The position numbers and the translations under genes are program-made. From contig NW_002476463.1 in assembly GCF_000189635.1 (NCBI RefSeq), positions 1,054,001 to 1,118,000 of the forward strand: a stretch of DNA of 64,000 nt, written 5' to 3'. Shown piece after piece: positions 13,385-26,200 of the stretch; the stretch's first letter is position 1, and each line of letters opens with the position of its first letter. Below the pieces are notes generated by a model. The model was not told the origin of the DNA, searched no databases, and saw only the letters and a program-made list of their open reading frames with translations. Source of the DNA: Tetrahymena thermophila SB210 (Eukaryota > Ciliophora > Oligohymenophorea > Hymenostomatida > Tetrahymenidae).

Positions 13385-14367
13385 TAATATTTTTTTGTTA
13401 TGTTTGTTTGGTGTTAATGTATTTATTTTTTATTTGTTTTTTTCTCTCATTAAGAAAATATTTAAAATATCAATTTTAAAAATTTTATAATCAAATTAAT
13501 TATTAATTTAGATAAAATTGAATATTTAAATTGAATTAAATATTTTTAATTACTTTTAATTTTTATTTGTGTTTTTTATTTAGCAATTGATTTAATAGCA
13601 ACAGCAATCTTTTTAAAATTTTAATGTAGATGCCAATTTAAATTTTTTCTTTTAAATATAGTTTAATAATTTACTTTTAATAATTTTATTTGCTCTTTTA
13701 TCTCTTTTTATATTAAATATAAATATTGCAATTAACTAAAATCAATCAATTAACTCTCCTAACAGATTTAAATTAAAAAATTAGACTAAATGTTTATTCT
13801 AAAAAACAGATTTCTTTCATTACTTCTTTAATAAAAAAAATAAAAGAAATTTAATGTAAAATTAAAATGAAAAATATTAATTTGTAAATAAAGTGAACCT
13901 CTATGAAAAAATTTGAGAAAAATAAAATGGTGTAGATTTAAAAGTAAGTCTACATAGATTTAATTATTTTTTTATTTAAATAAAACTCTAATTTTCTTTG
14001 ACTTTCCTCTGGCTCTATAAATTCATTTTAGTGATTTTTTGAGGGAATTAATTAGGAAAGGGTATAATTCTTAATAGTGATTTTTAGAAAAATTATGATT
14101 TTAAGAATTTAAAGCTATAATATCAATACAAATATTCTTTATAAAAGGTAAGTAAAAAAACAAATATGCTTAGTTTTACTAGTGATTTAACTTTTTTTCA
14201 GGTTAAATTAAATTAAAAAATACCTTAATTTCAATAATAAATAATATATTTAAAAATTAATTCATTTTTAGATAAGCTTATGTCATTGTTTAATTTAAAA
14301 TATTAACATTTTTTATAAAATATATCAATTAATGTTATTAATTATTATAATATAAATTCAACACAAA
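13385..14367. other. intergenic between convergent genes
   Basis: The region separates the 3' ends of channel paralogue 3 and the unknown minus-strand gene. It is very AT-rich with no supported ORF. A weak inverted repeat lies near 13930-13955 (GTAGATTT / AGTCTAC), too imperfect to call a terminator. Confidence 0.55.
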
Positions 14368-15681
14368 TCACTATCGAAAGCTTTAAAGGTCTTTAACTAT
14401 TTAGGGGACTCCTCTATTAAGCATTCTACGATATTCACTCCCAAAGAAGTTTTACTTCTAGCATGGAATAATAAAATTTTTTTATTCTTCTTGCTAATCT
14501 CGTGCTATTGCTGCACTATCTTTAGGAGGATGAAACCCACTATTCAATTTTAGAATGGTCTTTTTATTCTTGCAAAAGTTATCTTTAGGGCGGTAGTGAA
14601 CAAGAGGATCATAGTCTTCACTTGTTAACTTCTTTTTGTTTTTCATTAGAAATTTAACTATTTCTAGGTTTTTAATTATTAATTTTCTTTCTTTTTCTTT
14701 ATTCATTTCATTCAAAACTTTATTTAAGATCGTTTATTATATTTTTCTAACTTAATTGCTCATTTTTATGCAAGTATTTTATTTCTCTTGCTATCTCCTC
14801 TCTTTAAGAAAATTTTTTAAAAACTACTTGGAAGATTCATTTATTGGTTCAACCTTCTTATGAGATTAAGTTAAATCTTCATTGATATCACCGCTGTCAG
14901 AAGAATCAGATGATGATACAGGAGTCCTAATGGTTATAATTTTATCATCATCAAGAGGTAAATATCTATTATTTGGAAGTAATGTAAACGCGCTCTTAAT
15001 CAGCAAACATTATTATTCTTTCTTAATCCCCACTGTAGGCTATTTATCTTATAATTAAGTAGAGTTAAGATTTTAATAAGTTTGAGATCTGTGTAATATT
15101 TTCTTAATTTGATGATTTTCCTCTTTAGGTGGTTATGTGATAAAAGAAGATGTTGAAAAAGAGTGCTTTAAATTATTTTCAGGACTTTTAAATTATAAAA
15201 TCTTCTTTTATGGAGTTGAAAAAAATTCAGAGTTTTTCTTCCTTGAATCCTCTTATGTTGTTGAGCTTCTATATCGAGTAATTATTTCAGATAAATTATG
15301 CCTTTTTTCATTTTAAATTGATTTATTTAAAATATTTTCTTTTTGAGGAGAATAGGTTTTTATGCTGATTGAATCATGATTCCTTTAAATACTATTTTTT
15401 TGCTAGATTCGATTAAATTTGATTTATTATTTAGAAATATTTTTCAGATTAAGTTTTTCATAATCATTGAGAAGCTAATTGCTACTTTCTGTAAATGTTT
15501 GAAAATCCTTCTAAAAGATAGATGAATTCAACTTATTTGAGGTTGGCTTTTTAGCTTAGAATTCATTTTCTTTTATTTGAGCTTAGCTGACAATTTATTC
15601 TATTGAGGAAGTACAGTGATTAATACTTTATTCTTTTTGTTTACTTATTTGCTTTTTCTAAATTACATAAGTAATCTACAT
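14368..15681 (-). CDS. unknown Ser/Lys/Gln-rich protein, single exon
   Basis: One uninterrupted frame of 437 residues runs from the first ATG (15679-15681 on the complement) to TGA, with many TAA/TAG glutamines. The first 270 residues are polar and probably disordered. A Ser/Asp patch (SSSDSSDSGD) lies near residue 255. The last 130 residues look more ordered: a Lys/Gln/Glu-rich, probably helical stretch, then the motifs DYDPLVHYRP, SGFHPPKD and FFGSEYRRML. No signal peptide or membrane segment is visible. I do not recognise the family. A TGA-free frame this long is unlikely by chance at this base composition (expected TGA spacing roughly 60 codons), so the gene is probably real. The C-terminal block is the best query for homologues. 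Confidence 0.75.
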
Positions 15682-16941
15682 AATTAAATGTAATCGAAAC
15701 TTAAAATGAAGAAAATGAACAATATCTATGTGAGAAAATTATTTTTTTAAAGAATTTTTATTTAAATGTGAATCCTAAAAATTATTTTTAAATTCACTTT
15801 TTTTAAATATAAACCAGAATACTTAAAATATTCTTTTTTTATATTTAATTATTTTATTTGTATTGCTTAGATATTATCATTGATCAATCAAAAAGTATAT
15901 TAATTAATTATTCTTTCTTTCTCAAAGTATGTTTGATCAAATATTATAAAGTATGTATATTTGCTAATTTATATACTTAAATTAATTACTTTACAATAAA
16001 ATTTTAAGAATAGCCAGCACCAAATATAATATAAAATTAGATTTCATGGTGAGTATTGATTCTATTTTTGATTATTCTCAGACCATTTAATTAAATGGCA
16101 ATATAATTACCATAATAACCATTAAAATTAGTAAAAATATTATTGCATATTTAACAATTTGTAAATATAATAAAAGGAAATCAATCTCTCTCTACTCGTT
16201 CCTTCCAGTAAAATTAATATATTAATAATATCTATCATATTAAAATTTAAGATTTAAATTTAGACTGTTTCTAAGTTTGAAAGAAAATAACTAAGATCAT
16301 TCTTAAAATAGCTTATTGAGTAAAAAAATAAATATATTCAATTCTCATAAATTAACACTTTTTAAAAAAACTATTGTCAAAAATTGGAGGGTTATAATCA
16401 GTGTCAAGGATGTAAAGAATTTCAGCAATTTTTGACTATTGATAGATAGTAGATATTTCAGATTTCAAAGTCATTTATTTCCAACCCTCTTAGTTTTCTT
16501 TATTAAAAAAGTACTATATAAAATGAAGTATTTTTGCATATTAAAGCAACTATTTATTGTAAAATTAATTCTATTCAAATTTATAGAAGTATTTTATATG
16601 AATAAAAATTGGTGTTTAAGAAACAGATAAATCATAAAGTGATTTTGGTCTACAATAATTGTTATTTTAAATATTTTTTCTTTAAATATATTTTATTTAT
16701 CTCTATTAACTTTTATATAAATGATAAACTCTTCAAGTATTTATAAATATTAAATATTTATTAAGAATATCTTAAAATAATAAATTTGTCTTTTTATGAG
16801 AAAAGAAAAGTAATAAATTATTTATATTTTGCGTCTACAATAAATTATAATAAAAGCCATACAAATAATTAATGTTGGTGATAAAATAAAGAATGAATTT
16901 TTATTTGTGTTTTTTGGGATTTTTATATAATATGAAATATA
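15682..16941. other. intergenic, AT-rich
   Basis: The stretch is upstream of the unknown gene and downstream of the importin-like gene, both on the minus strand. A short open stretch at 16439-16630 on the plus strand has no coding character. I see no other gene or repeat. Confidence 0.55.
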
Positions 16942-18327
16942 TCATAAGTAAGTTGAAATATTTAAAGCTTGGTTACTTATCCTATCGTCATTTTAGCCAA
17001 TCAAACTATTAATATAGATTAATATATCTAAAGATTAGATTAGCTTTTTACGAGGATAGTAGTTTTATTAATTATATTCATTCTCTTCAAATAGAAGCTG
17101 ATGAATGAATTGTAAGACATTTAAGATAAATTCTGGTTAATTAGATGTTAAGCAATTAACCAAATGGTTCATTATAAAATACTTTAATTAGCTTTCGAAG
17201 AAATGTTCTATTTGAAAGTGATTGGCATAAGAAAATACTTTAAGAATAAGGCTTATAAAAAATTAATATTCCCTACTTTAAGAAGTGAAAACATCAAATA
17301 GTTTATTTATTAATTAAGAGTCTATTAGTTGTTGTATGATGCTTTAGATATTTTCGAGACACTCATTATTTTCATTTATAATTGAATATAGAAATTTAGT
17401 TATTTCTTTCATCAAAGGAATATCTTTTAGCTCCAAGTGCCATATCAGCAATTAGAATATTGTGTTTTAGCTTTATAAATTAGATTGAGCAAATAAATTA
17501 TATATATTACTATTTTCAATTAATATTGAAGCTATGTTTAAAACTTTCATGGATATACTCTTGCATTTTAAATGCAGTAAGCGCTTAAACATTTTTTAGA
17601 AAAAGTGCTAACTTAGCTTCTGAATTAAATATGAGTCAAATTTGACTAGCTTATCAATAAAAATGTCTAATATTCTTTCAGAAATTTCTATTTTATCCAT
17701 ATTAATATATTAAATCAAGTATTAGATGATATTCTACTTTAGTTTTGAAGAATCATATAAAGTGCCCATAATATCTATTATTTCTAATTTTTATTGGATG
17801 TCGCACACATTCATCATACGTGTCAAAAAAAGGATATCATTCAGATGAATTATTTATATACCACCTATTTCTTCAATTGCTTAAGCGAGGTCAATATAAA
17901 CACGAATCTACTGAAGCTAATTATTTGAAAACTAATTATGCTCTATATCTTAAAAGCACTATATGTTTTTTAAAAACCATTCTTTTGCATCGCTTAAAAA
18001 GAGTTAAGAGCAGGATTGCTAAGAGATAATAGATCGAATTAAATCTTTCTTGTTTGCTACTGTGCTTAAGAATGAAATTTGCTTTTAAGTCAAACGATTT
18101 TAAGGACTGAATTTTGCGATTAATTCTATTGATGAATTGAAATTTGTGTTATCATTTAGACTGAAGTTTGTGCTTCCATAAAACTTTTTTTGTCTTATTT
18201 CACAGAGAGCTTACTAAACTTTAGCTTTGCGTATATTCAGACGATAGGTCTCCTTCTTTTTTAAGAACGCCATTTCCATATAGTCGTCTTCATCAAAGCT
18301 ATCATTAACACACTATCTTTAACTCAT
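16942..18327 (-). CDS. importin-alpha-like armadillo-repeat protein (divergent)
   Basis: One exon encodes 461 residues. The N-terminus has an acidic stretch (DSFDEDDYMEM) and then a basic segment (YRLNIRKAKVQQ, CEIRQKKF, about residues 28-50) that fits an importin-beta-binding domain. The rest is a chain of amphipathic helices in armadillo style, for example VLNIASILIEN, EITKFLYSIINENN and EFILNVLQFIHQLL. The final segment (LIYINSLIGQNDDRISNQAL, then NISTYL) matches the usual last repeat of importin alpha, where a helix is followed by H/Q-N-x-x-x-I-x-x-x-AL-x-I-x-x-Y-F. Importin alpha carries NLS cargo to importin beta for nuclear import. Only one clear W-x-x-x-N pair (WFLKN, near residue 133) is visible, so the canonical NLS-binding ladder is largely missing. 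A generic armadillo protein is the alternative. The gene diverges from TRM13 across a 538-bp spacer. Confidence 0.68.
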
Positions 18328-18865
18328 GAGGTTTGAAATCAAAAATTAATAATGATGTATTAGTTTTTTTATTAAACTATAAAATTATAAAAATAACCAA
18401 TAGTTAAATAATACTTTTATTTATGCAAATAAACAAACCTTCTTTAAATATTAGCAAAGATGAATTTTTAATTTGAAAAAAGTTTATTAAAATAACAAAA
18501 ATTGCATAAAATTAGTTGAGACAAACAAACATTCCATAGATATTTTATCATATTTTTACTATGAATTTGTTAAATTTTTAAATGAAATGCATTTTTTTTA
18601 ATCTACTTTGATATTTTTATTTTTTCTGAAAAAATTTAATAACTTTCTAATTTGTAGAATTTCACCGCGAAATAAATAAACAAACAAACAAATAAATCAA
18701 TAGTTAATTAATTAATAAGTCAGTCAAATAAAAGCAAAGCTTAATAAAAAATAGACTAAATAATCTAAGTCAATATTAATATAAATTATTTGTTAAATAT
18801 CTTGTTTCATCTCTAAGGACTTAATTAGTATTTGTTCTTCATAAATTCTTAAAAAAGATTATAAA
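18328..18865. promoter_or_regulatory. shared upstream region of importin-like gene and TRM13
   Basis: The two flanking genes are divergent, so both promoters must lie in these 538 bp. The sequence is AT-rich with an AAACAAACAAACAAAT run near 18680. No specific element can be named. Confidence 0.5.
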
Positions 18866-20629
18866 ATGAATTAGGAATCTACAGAAAAATCTCAAGAGAT
18901 TGATTAGAAAATCGTAGAAAAAAAGAGGATATGCAAATTGTTTCTTAAAAGGAAAAATAGGTTTTGTAAATTTGAATGTTTAGAAGGATTTGACTACTGT
19001 CATCATCATGCACATGAAAATGCACGTTTTTTAGAAGAAGATACAAATAGCAAATTTTAAGAAAGCAATAATGAATAAAATGTTGAGCAGCTGAAAAGTA
19101 ATATAACTGCTAAGACAGGAAGAATACCTTGTCCACTTGACCCTAATCATAATGTGGATATTAATAAATTGGAGAAACACTTAAAAAAATGTCAGTCTTT
19201 TAAGTAAAAAAATAATGTGGAAAATAACATTTGGTTTTCTAAAGGAATTAATAATAAATCAAATTTAAGTGAGTAGCAACAATTAGAATTATTAGGGGAA
19301 GAACAATAATAAAAGTTGCATGATTTAGATAATAAAAAATTTTTATAGCAATTATATAATGAATAAGCTCCTTAGTTGAAATAGCTTGTAGAAAAGATAT
19401 AATAAAACTTTCAAAAAGCTGTAAAATTGTACAAATAGTATGCTGAAGTTGATGAAATGACAGAAGATGAAATTTATACTTATCTTTTAGATATAAATGA
19501 TGATGCAGATAAAGAAAAAATTATCAAAAAATTAAAAACTGAAAATTAGGCTTTTTCAGATACTTAAAAAGACCATAGGTAGGTATGTAAATTGGTAGAA
19601 GTTATGAAATAGCAAGGTATATGGAACAATTAATATATTTACATTGAATTTGGTGCTGGAAAAGGACTTCTCTCACATGGTATTGCCAAATCTTTGTAGT
19701 TAGGAGAAAATTCAGAATTAACATGCGAAGTTTTAATGGAATCCATGAAAGAAAACTCAGTTAATTGTAAGGTAAATTTATAAAAAAAGAAAAAGCTCTC
19801 AACAGATGAAACAGTGGAAGAAATTAAAGAAGAAAATAAAGATTTAATGGATTAAGAATAAAATTAAAAAGATGATATTTAAGAGGATTAACCCTCATAT
19901 AAACCTTATCATGCTTGCCATGTTTTATTAGAATTAGAATCAAGAAGAAATAAAATGGATAGATTGCATAGAGATAATCCTTTTTATTTAAGGTATAGAA
20001 CAAACATATTAGATTTTAATGTAAATGCTTTGCATTAAATTTTACTAGAATAGAAGTATCCTTACATTAATCAAGATCTTCGAGTTGTTGGAGTGAGTAA
20101 ACATATGTGTGGTGGAGCAACTGACTTATCAATAAACACCTTATTAAACTGTTAAAACCCTTAGAAATTTGAAGGAATGATGATAGCTACTTGTTGTCAT
20201 CATAGATGCAGTCCTGACACTTATACAAATAATGAATTTTTGATGAACGAGCTAGGCTATACAAGTGAAGATCTCTAAATTCTTTTCTACTGCTCAAGTT
20301 GGTATGTTAGTGGGTAAATAAAAGAAGAAATAATGAAAAAAATTGAACAAAGTGAATAAAAATAAGTGTCTGAACAATTAAATTAGATATAAAACGAGAA
20401 TTCTTAAGACAATAAGTAAGAAGAATCTAAAAAAGTAATTGAATAATCATAACCAAATAACAAGGAGTGGCTCTCTTCAGAAAAGAAGTCTTTGATTGGG
20501 AAAATGGTAAAGAGGACAGTTGATATAGGAAGAATTTTAAATTTAGTAAAAAAAGGTAAAAAAGGAAGAATCGTTAAATATTGCGATTTTATTTTAAGCC
20601 CTGAAAACTTTGTTATAATTGCTAAATGA
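18866..20629 (+). CDS. TRM13: tRNA 2'-O-methyltransferase TRM13
   Basis: A single 587-residue frame shows the full TRM13 domain order. A Cys/His cluster of the CCCH zinc-finger type comes first (C23, then FCKFEC and YCHHH, residues 23-48). A CHHC U11-48K-type finger follows (PCPLDPNH ... HLKKC, about 88-112). The methyltransferase domain has the SAM-binding motif IEFGAGKGLLSHG near 258 and the family signatures SKHMCGGATDLS near 411 and ATCCHHRCSPDT near 440. TRM13 methylates the 2'-OH of residue 4 in the acceptor stem of certain tRNAs using S-adenosylmethionine. Acidic, Gln-rich inserts (about 300-355 and 490-535) make it longer than the yeast enzyme. There is no intron. The start is the first ATG and sits just ahead of the first zinc finger. 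The catalytic core looks intact. Confidence 0.95.
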
Positions 20630-21397
20630 TGAAATGGTCTATTCAATATTAATAATAATTTGGTTTAATGGGATTTTATTTATTTTAAAATTTCCTAAAT
20701 TATAATTTACTTAGCTAAATATTCTAATTAAAATTTTTTGTAATTAAGTTAAAATTTGGTATAAAAGTTTTACTTCAAACGATACATTTATGTTAATCGT
20801 GCATAAATTTAAATAAGCTTTTAGTAAAAATCTAAAAACTTAAAGTAATTTTCAAGAGATTATTTATCAATCAAATTTATTTTACATAAATCAAAGGATT
20901 ATCAGAAAATATTATTTGAAAATTCAAAATAAAGAAATATTTTTCAAGTTTATTTTTAAATAATTTTGAAGTGAAAAAATTATAGAATAATTTATATAAA
21001 TTTTTTTATTCTATTAAAAATCTAGCTTAAATCAAACATATTTGATTTAGACTGCAAATATGAATAAAAGTTTGAGTATTTATTTAATTTGTATGATTAA
21101 TTATAAAGTTTTTAGTTAAATATTAAAATAATAATAATAATGATATATTCTGATTTGAAAATACCGAATTCATAATGAAATATGAAGTATTAAATTAATA
21201 GAAAACTAAGGTAGAATAATAAATAAAATTAATGATATATATTTGTTAATTTGAAAGAATTAGTTTTATGAATGTAAAAACAAGATTCTTTAAATGTTAT
21301 CAATAACTTTTAAAAAATTTGATTTATTTATTTATGTTTTTTGAGTGAAATTTTAATTTGATTTTATGATATATAAAAGATAGTTAGACAAATAAGG
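20630..21397. other. intergenic, AT-rich
   Basis: The region 3' of TRM13 is rich in AAATTT and AATAAT tracts. No gene, RNA or repeat family was recognised. Confidence 0.55.
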
Positions 21398-21580
21398 ATG
21401 ATAAGTGCGTAAACAAACAATTCTAATATATAAATTTAATTATTAAGGAGTGCTGATTTTAGAGATAAATTAGCTCAAGAGTAGATGAACGAGCTAAGCA
21501 TCACAGAAAATATTAGAAATGAATGTCTTTAATTTTTAGTTAGCATTTCTGTATTTAAAGAAAATCTTTTTGTTTCTTGA
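21398..21580 (+). CDS. possible small protein (60 residues)
   Basis: An ATG-to-TGA frame of 60 residues with two in-frame TAA glutamines near its start. Its composition differs from the surrounding spacer. It contains an amphipathic, charged stretch (DFRDKLAQEQMNELSITENI) followed by a hydrophobic end (FLVSISVFKENLFVS). The first 16 residues are Asn/Gln-rich and could instead be 5' leader, with the conserved part beginning near 21450 after AATTATTAAG, which also resembles a 3' splice site. The frame converges on CKS1, whose stop lies 140 bp away. No family is recognised. Chance is not excluded for so short a frame. Confidence 0.35.
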
Positions 21581-21660
21581 ACATCTTTTTCTTTTAGATT
21601 AATTAATCTCCAAAGCAGCTGCATGCATTTATATTTAAGAAAATTTTACAAATTAATTAA

Positions 21661-21720
21661 TGTTGTTTATTATGTGTGTGTATGTATGTATGAGTATGTG
21701 TGTATGTGTATGTGTGTGTT
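21661..21720. repeat. TG-rich microsatellite
   Basis: About 60 bp of alternating TGTG/TATG on the plus strand abut the CKS1 stop codon. On the gene's strand this is a CA-rich tract that would open the 3' untranslated region. Confidence 0.85.
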
Positions 21721-21998
21721 CAATAAGGAGGCTTGAAATCGCTTGGAGGTTTTCCAGTTTGAGGATCGGTACCAATAGCTCTTCTGAAGAGTAAAATATG
21801 GGGTTCAGGACGATGAATTTCATAATGTTACCAGCCTCTGCTTTATTAAACTCCAAGAGAACGCCACTCAGTTTCGTTCATAATTTTATTACGGGTCATT
21901 TTTTTAAATAAATGCTTTGGTAAAATGACATGACGATATTCATAATAATCGTCGCAGTACTTATCGCTATATTCAATTTCTTCAGGGAAGTGAGGCAT
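21720..21998 (-). CDS. CKS1: cyclin-dependent kinase regulatory subunit CKS1
   Basis: A single exon encodes 92 residues, close to the usual CKS length of 75-110. Diagnostic motifs are in order: YSDKYCDDYYEYRHVILPK near the N-terminus, NETEWRSLGVQQSRGW in the middle and HRPEPHILLFRR near the end. CKS proteins are small beta-sheet adaptors that bind CDK catalytic subunits and recognise phosphothreonine on substrates through conserved basic residues. The Arg of EYRH and the Trp-containing E-W-R-S-L-G-V-Q-Q-S-x-G-W segment are present. The HxPEPH hinge, which governs strand-exchange dimerisation, is also present. The C-terminal tail (DPQTGKPPSDFKPPY) is Pro-rich. The first ATG precedes PHFPEEIEYSDKY, so the start is clear. 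Confidence 0.97.
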
Positions 21999-23209
21999 CT
22001 TCTTACTATATTTTTTATATTTATTTTTTGATTTCTTATTTTTTTCAAATTATTATTTATTAATTATTACAAATCTGCTGCTTTTTCAATCAAAATTTTA
22101 TATAAATTTTTTAATATAAAAGCATCAGCTAAGCAAGCAAGCACTTTACAAAAAGAAAGAAAATTTGATTAGATCCATGCAAATTATCATGAAAATAATC
22201 TTCAAACAAACTATGAAAGATAAAAAGCACATTAATTAATTTATATATGAGAAACAACTATTAATTTTTAACTTTTTTAATGTTTGTTAACAAATTTGTT
22301 TGCTAATTTGCTTGATTCTTAGCTTAAAATTTTACAATCGCTCTCTAAACACGCTTTTTGTTTTTTAAAATTATTAATTTTGTAATTTGAAAGTTTCTAA
22401 AATTTAGAAAAAAAATGTTTGTTCGATTGATCGATTGTTAGATTAATTAATAATTCAACTAAATAGCAGACAAGAATAACAATTTTTCTATGAAGCAAAT
22501 TGAAATTAAAAGACAAATAATGGATATACTTCACAATAGCAAGAGAAAATGGTTTTGTGAGAAATCTTGCTTAATATATTATTCATATGCATTCTGCAAA
22601 AGATTAGCTCATTAAATTTCGATAATATCTTTTGTATTTATTTGAAAAAAGCGACCAATAATAATTTAAATTTAAACGTATATTTTATTAGAAAAGAGAC
22701 AACTGAAAGAAACAAAGGTTATCTAACTAATACAAAAATTTGCATTCTTTTTTTACATTTAACAATCAATCAATAAATAAATAAGATTTTTGATTGATCA
22801 CTAAAAATGATATAAAGGTGGATCGAAACATAATTAGTTACTTTGCTATGCTATTTACCACAACTTTTGAATTTAAATTAAGTGACAATTAATTTTTTCT
22901 ACTAAAAAATTTTAGTTAAATTTCAAAAAATTTATATAGGGAGTATAATAATCTAATTGGCTAGCATATTTAAATAATCTTTTTTTTCTTAATTACACAA
23001 GGCAAAAATTAATTTTCAATTAGAAAATCAATAAAAAAAGGCACACCATAAATTTTATGGTGAATATATCCAAATTGATAAGAAAAGAATTTTAATAAAT
23101 TTGAATTAAAATAGAAAACAACTAATAACAAAAATATTAATTGTGAATAATAATTTATCGTGTACAAACTCTATTTATAATTAACTGTAATTGAAATTAA
23201 TGTAATTTT
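21999..23209. other. intergenic, AT-rich
   Basis: The sequence upstream of CKS1 and downstream of the TPR-like gene, both on the minus strand. A short plus-strand open stretch (22567-22776) has no coding features once TGA-only stops are applied. Nothing else was recognised. Confidence 0.55.
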
Positions 23210-26200
23210 TCAAAATTTAGTAAGAGATCCTTGTTGCTGCTATTTGTTTTGCATAATTTCCATCTTTTTCTTGAGTCTTGCAAGACGAACTACTTCTGTA
23301 AAACTCATATAATCCTTCATAACTTTTCTTGAAATTCCTTGTATAGATTTAGTTAGTAATTATTCTTAGTGCTGTATTAACCTATTTAATAATCAATAAG
23401 ATTTTAAGCTTATAATTTGGAGGCAATTTGAGGTGGTATTTAATCGATTAATTTTTAATGTATTTAAAGTTTATTTGATTTTGATGGGGAATATTAATTA
23501 TCTTATTATTTGTAATATTTAGTTCTTATTCTAAAATTTGAACAACATAAATAAATAAATAAATAATAGTGTTTTTTTAGAGAAATCAAATTTCAAAAAG
23601 GATTGATTGATTGGGTAATAAATTCATTAAATATTTTTTATACCTTTAGCCAAAGTTATCATCAACAGCCATGTTTTTAGACACACCAAGTTTGAATTTA
23701 GTTTATTATAATTGCTTTTTATCTTTTTATAAGCTTTAAGTAACTTCTTCTACTACAATCTTGAGAGACTTTTAAATAATACAATAAATATTGTTAATTA
23801 GTTTAATAATTAGATAACAAAAACTAAATTAATCATATAAAATTAATAGATAAAATAGACATAGTAGAAATTAATTAAGTTTTTCTATATCTGTTCTTTT
23901 GTTTAAATAAAATTAAATTTTTAAATTACCTTGCTTGATTTTTGAGACATTTGATTAAGCCTATCCTTGTAACTTGCTTTTTATGAATTATCAAATTTTA
24001 TAAAATCTTCTTAATCATGTTCGTACCTCTTTTGAATTTGTTGAGCTTTTGACAATATTTTCGATTTTTAGCCAGCCAATTTTATTACATTGTCAGATGT
24101 GTCTAAATATTTTCTTTTCCCCTAAGCCCTGTTTGGAGAATTCTTTTCGGAGTGAAATTGTAATTTATCTCTTTTTTAGGATTTAGGTGTTTATTTATCT
24201 AAAAATCTTAAATTCTTTCCTGGTGTATAATTTGGTATATTAGTAGTGCTGACTATTTGTGAGCTAGAAACAGGCTCTTCCTAAATATTCCATTTAAGTC
24301 TTTAGTTCTTAACACTTTTTGGTTCATTCTAATAATTTATTTCTTTTTTAGACTATACTTAATTTTTATTCTAAACGAATCCTATTTCTGATGGGATTGA
24401 AGTTAGTGTATTATTAAAGTGGTTGTTTATTTGTGTTAAAGAAGAATTATAGTTCTTTGTACTTATAGGAGATTTTTCATGCTCCTCAATTTGTGCTTTA
24501 GATTATCTAGCAAACTCTCTCGAGTCATCAAAATATTCACCATTTTTCTCCACTATTTAGCCTATATCACTTTTATTTACTTAGCCTCCTGTATTTTTAG
24601 CTTGGCTCTAACGAGTTTACTTTTCAATATCTCTTTCGTTTTATTAGTGTTTAAATTTATCTTATTGCTTCTTTTTTTAAGTATATTCATAATAAACATG
24701 CTTTAAGTAATTAGCATCCTAAAATAAGTAGTTATCTCTGTTTTTGAAGATTAAATCCCTTAGATTCTTTTTTCCTTGATGCTTAATTTCGCTTTATATA
24801 ATCATTTCTACCTTTTTCTTCTTCTACTAAATATCTGTTGAGAATCCAACTTTAGCTTCCACAACAAAGGCTTCATCTTTTATCATCCTGTCAAAAGTAA
24901 TCTTCAAAATTAATTACACATTTTTTATGTTAATTTAATATTTTATTTGAATAAATAGAAGTTTTACTTTATTAGGAAAGTTACTATAATTGATTGGTCT
25001 GCATTTGTTCTTCAGTTCAGATATTCTCTTAATGTTCAATATTCTCCTAGTATACCTTTGTTCTCTCCTATCTAATAACAATATTTAATATTTATATAAA
25101 CCAACAATAATTAGATTTCATTTTTTTAAATTAAAAAATACATCCAGTTGAAAAAATATTATTTTTTTTTTTCAGAAATAATTTTTTTAAAAATTTATTA
25201 TTGTTAAAAAAATAAAATACATTTTCCTTCTATCTCCTCTTCATTATAAAAATCTTCCTTTGCCCATTAAAAGGGTTTGCTTTCATAGCCATCTTAGCCA
25301 AGATCTTCTTAGAGCTTATTCTCTATATGGAGATCCATGCCCTAGAAGTCATATTCGTATGCTGTTTGAGGGCGAATAAACTATTAAATAATTTCTTTTT
25401 TTGTGTATCCTTCTTAAATAGCCTCTTTTATTGGTTAGAAGACTATATTTTTTAACAAATTTAATATGAATTTATTATCTTTAAAAAGTAGATTTACAAT
25501 TATATTCTAACTCTTATTTGAAATCATTAGGAGACTTGAATCCAGTACTTTAATATTTCTACTTTTTAAGTTCATCTTTTGCTTATTTGTTTTTATGTTT
25601 AAGTTTTGTTTGATTATGGTGTAAATCACGGTTGACTTTCATATTTTCTAAAGGTTAGAAGACTATTTTATATAAAATTTAATAATTTTTAAAAATACCT
25701 AATTAAATAATTATAAATATTACACATATTTGTTGTGAGTAATTTTGGATTGTAGTTAGGTCCATATTCTTTTTTCTTTTTCACATATTTTTTCTTTTAA
25801 ACCTACTTGAATTACTAATTAGCCTCTGCTAAGCTGCTGTCTGAGATGTCATCCTCATCACTCTTTTTTTTACCTGACTATTTTTAATGTAAAATAATGA
25901 TAAAGTAATAGCATTTTTATCATATTTAAGTACATCGTCGTCATCATCTGACATAAATCCTTCAAAAATATCTCCAAAGAAGTCATCGCTACTTGCTGAA
26001 TCATCTAAGTCTATTTAAGTATTATCACTCTAGCTGTTTTTAGAGTGACCGTCATCTTTAGAATTGACTTTTTCACCTTAAATTTCATCTATCTAATCTG
26101 ATTAGAAAGAGTTCTACTTGCTAGATTCAGACATACCTATCTAATCACTATTCTTTTTTTAAGTATTAGTATGTAGAGATATGTCTTTATTAGAGATACT

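Noticed and set aside
22567..22776. Plus-strand ORF upstream of CKS1
   Set aside because: It has no family motif and lies in ordinary AT-rich spacer. The composition is that expected of non-coding DNA.
24479..24706. Hydrophobic plus-strand ORF resembling a membrane protein
   Set aside because: It is antisense to exon 10 of the TPR-like gene, whose Lys/Gln-rich codons read as Leu/Phe on the other strand.
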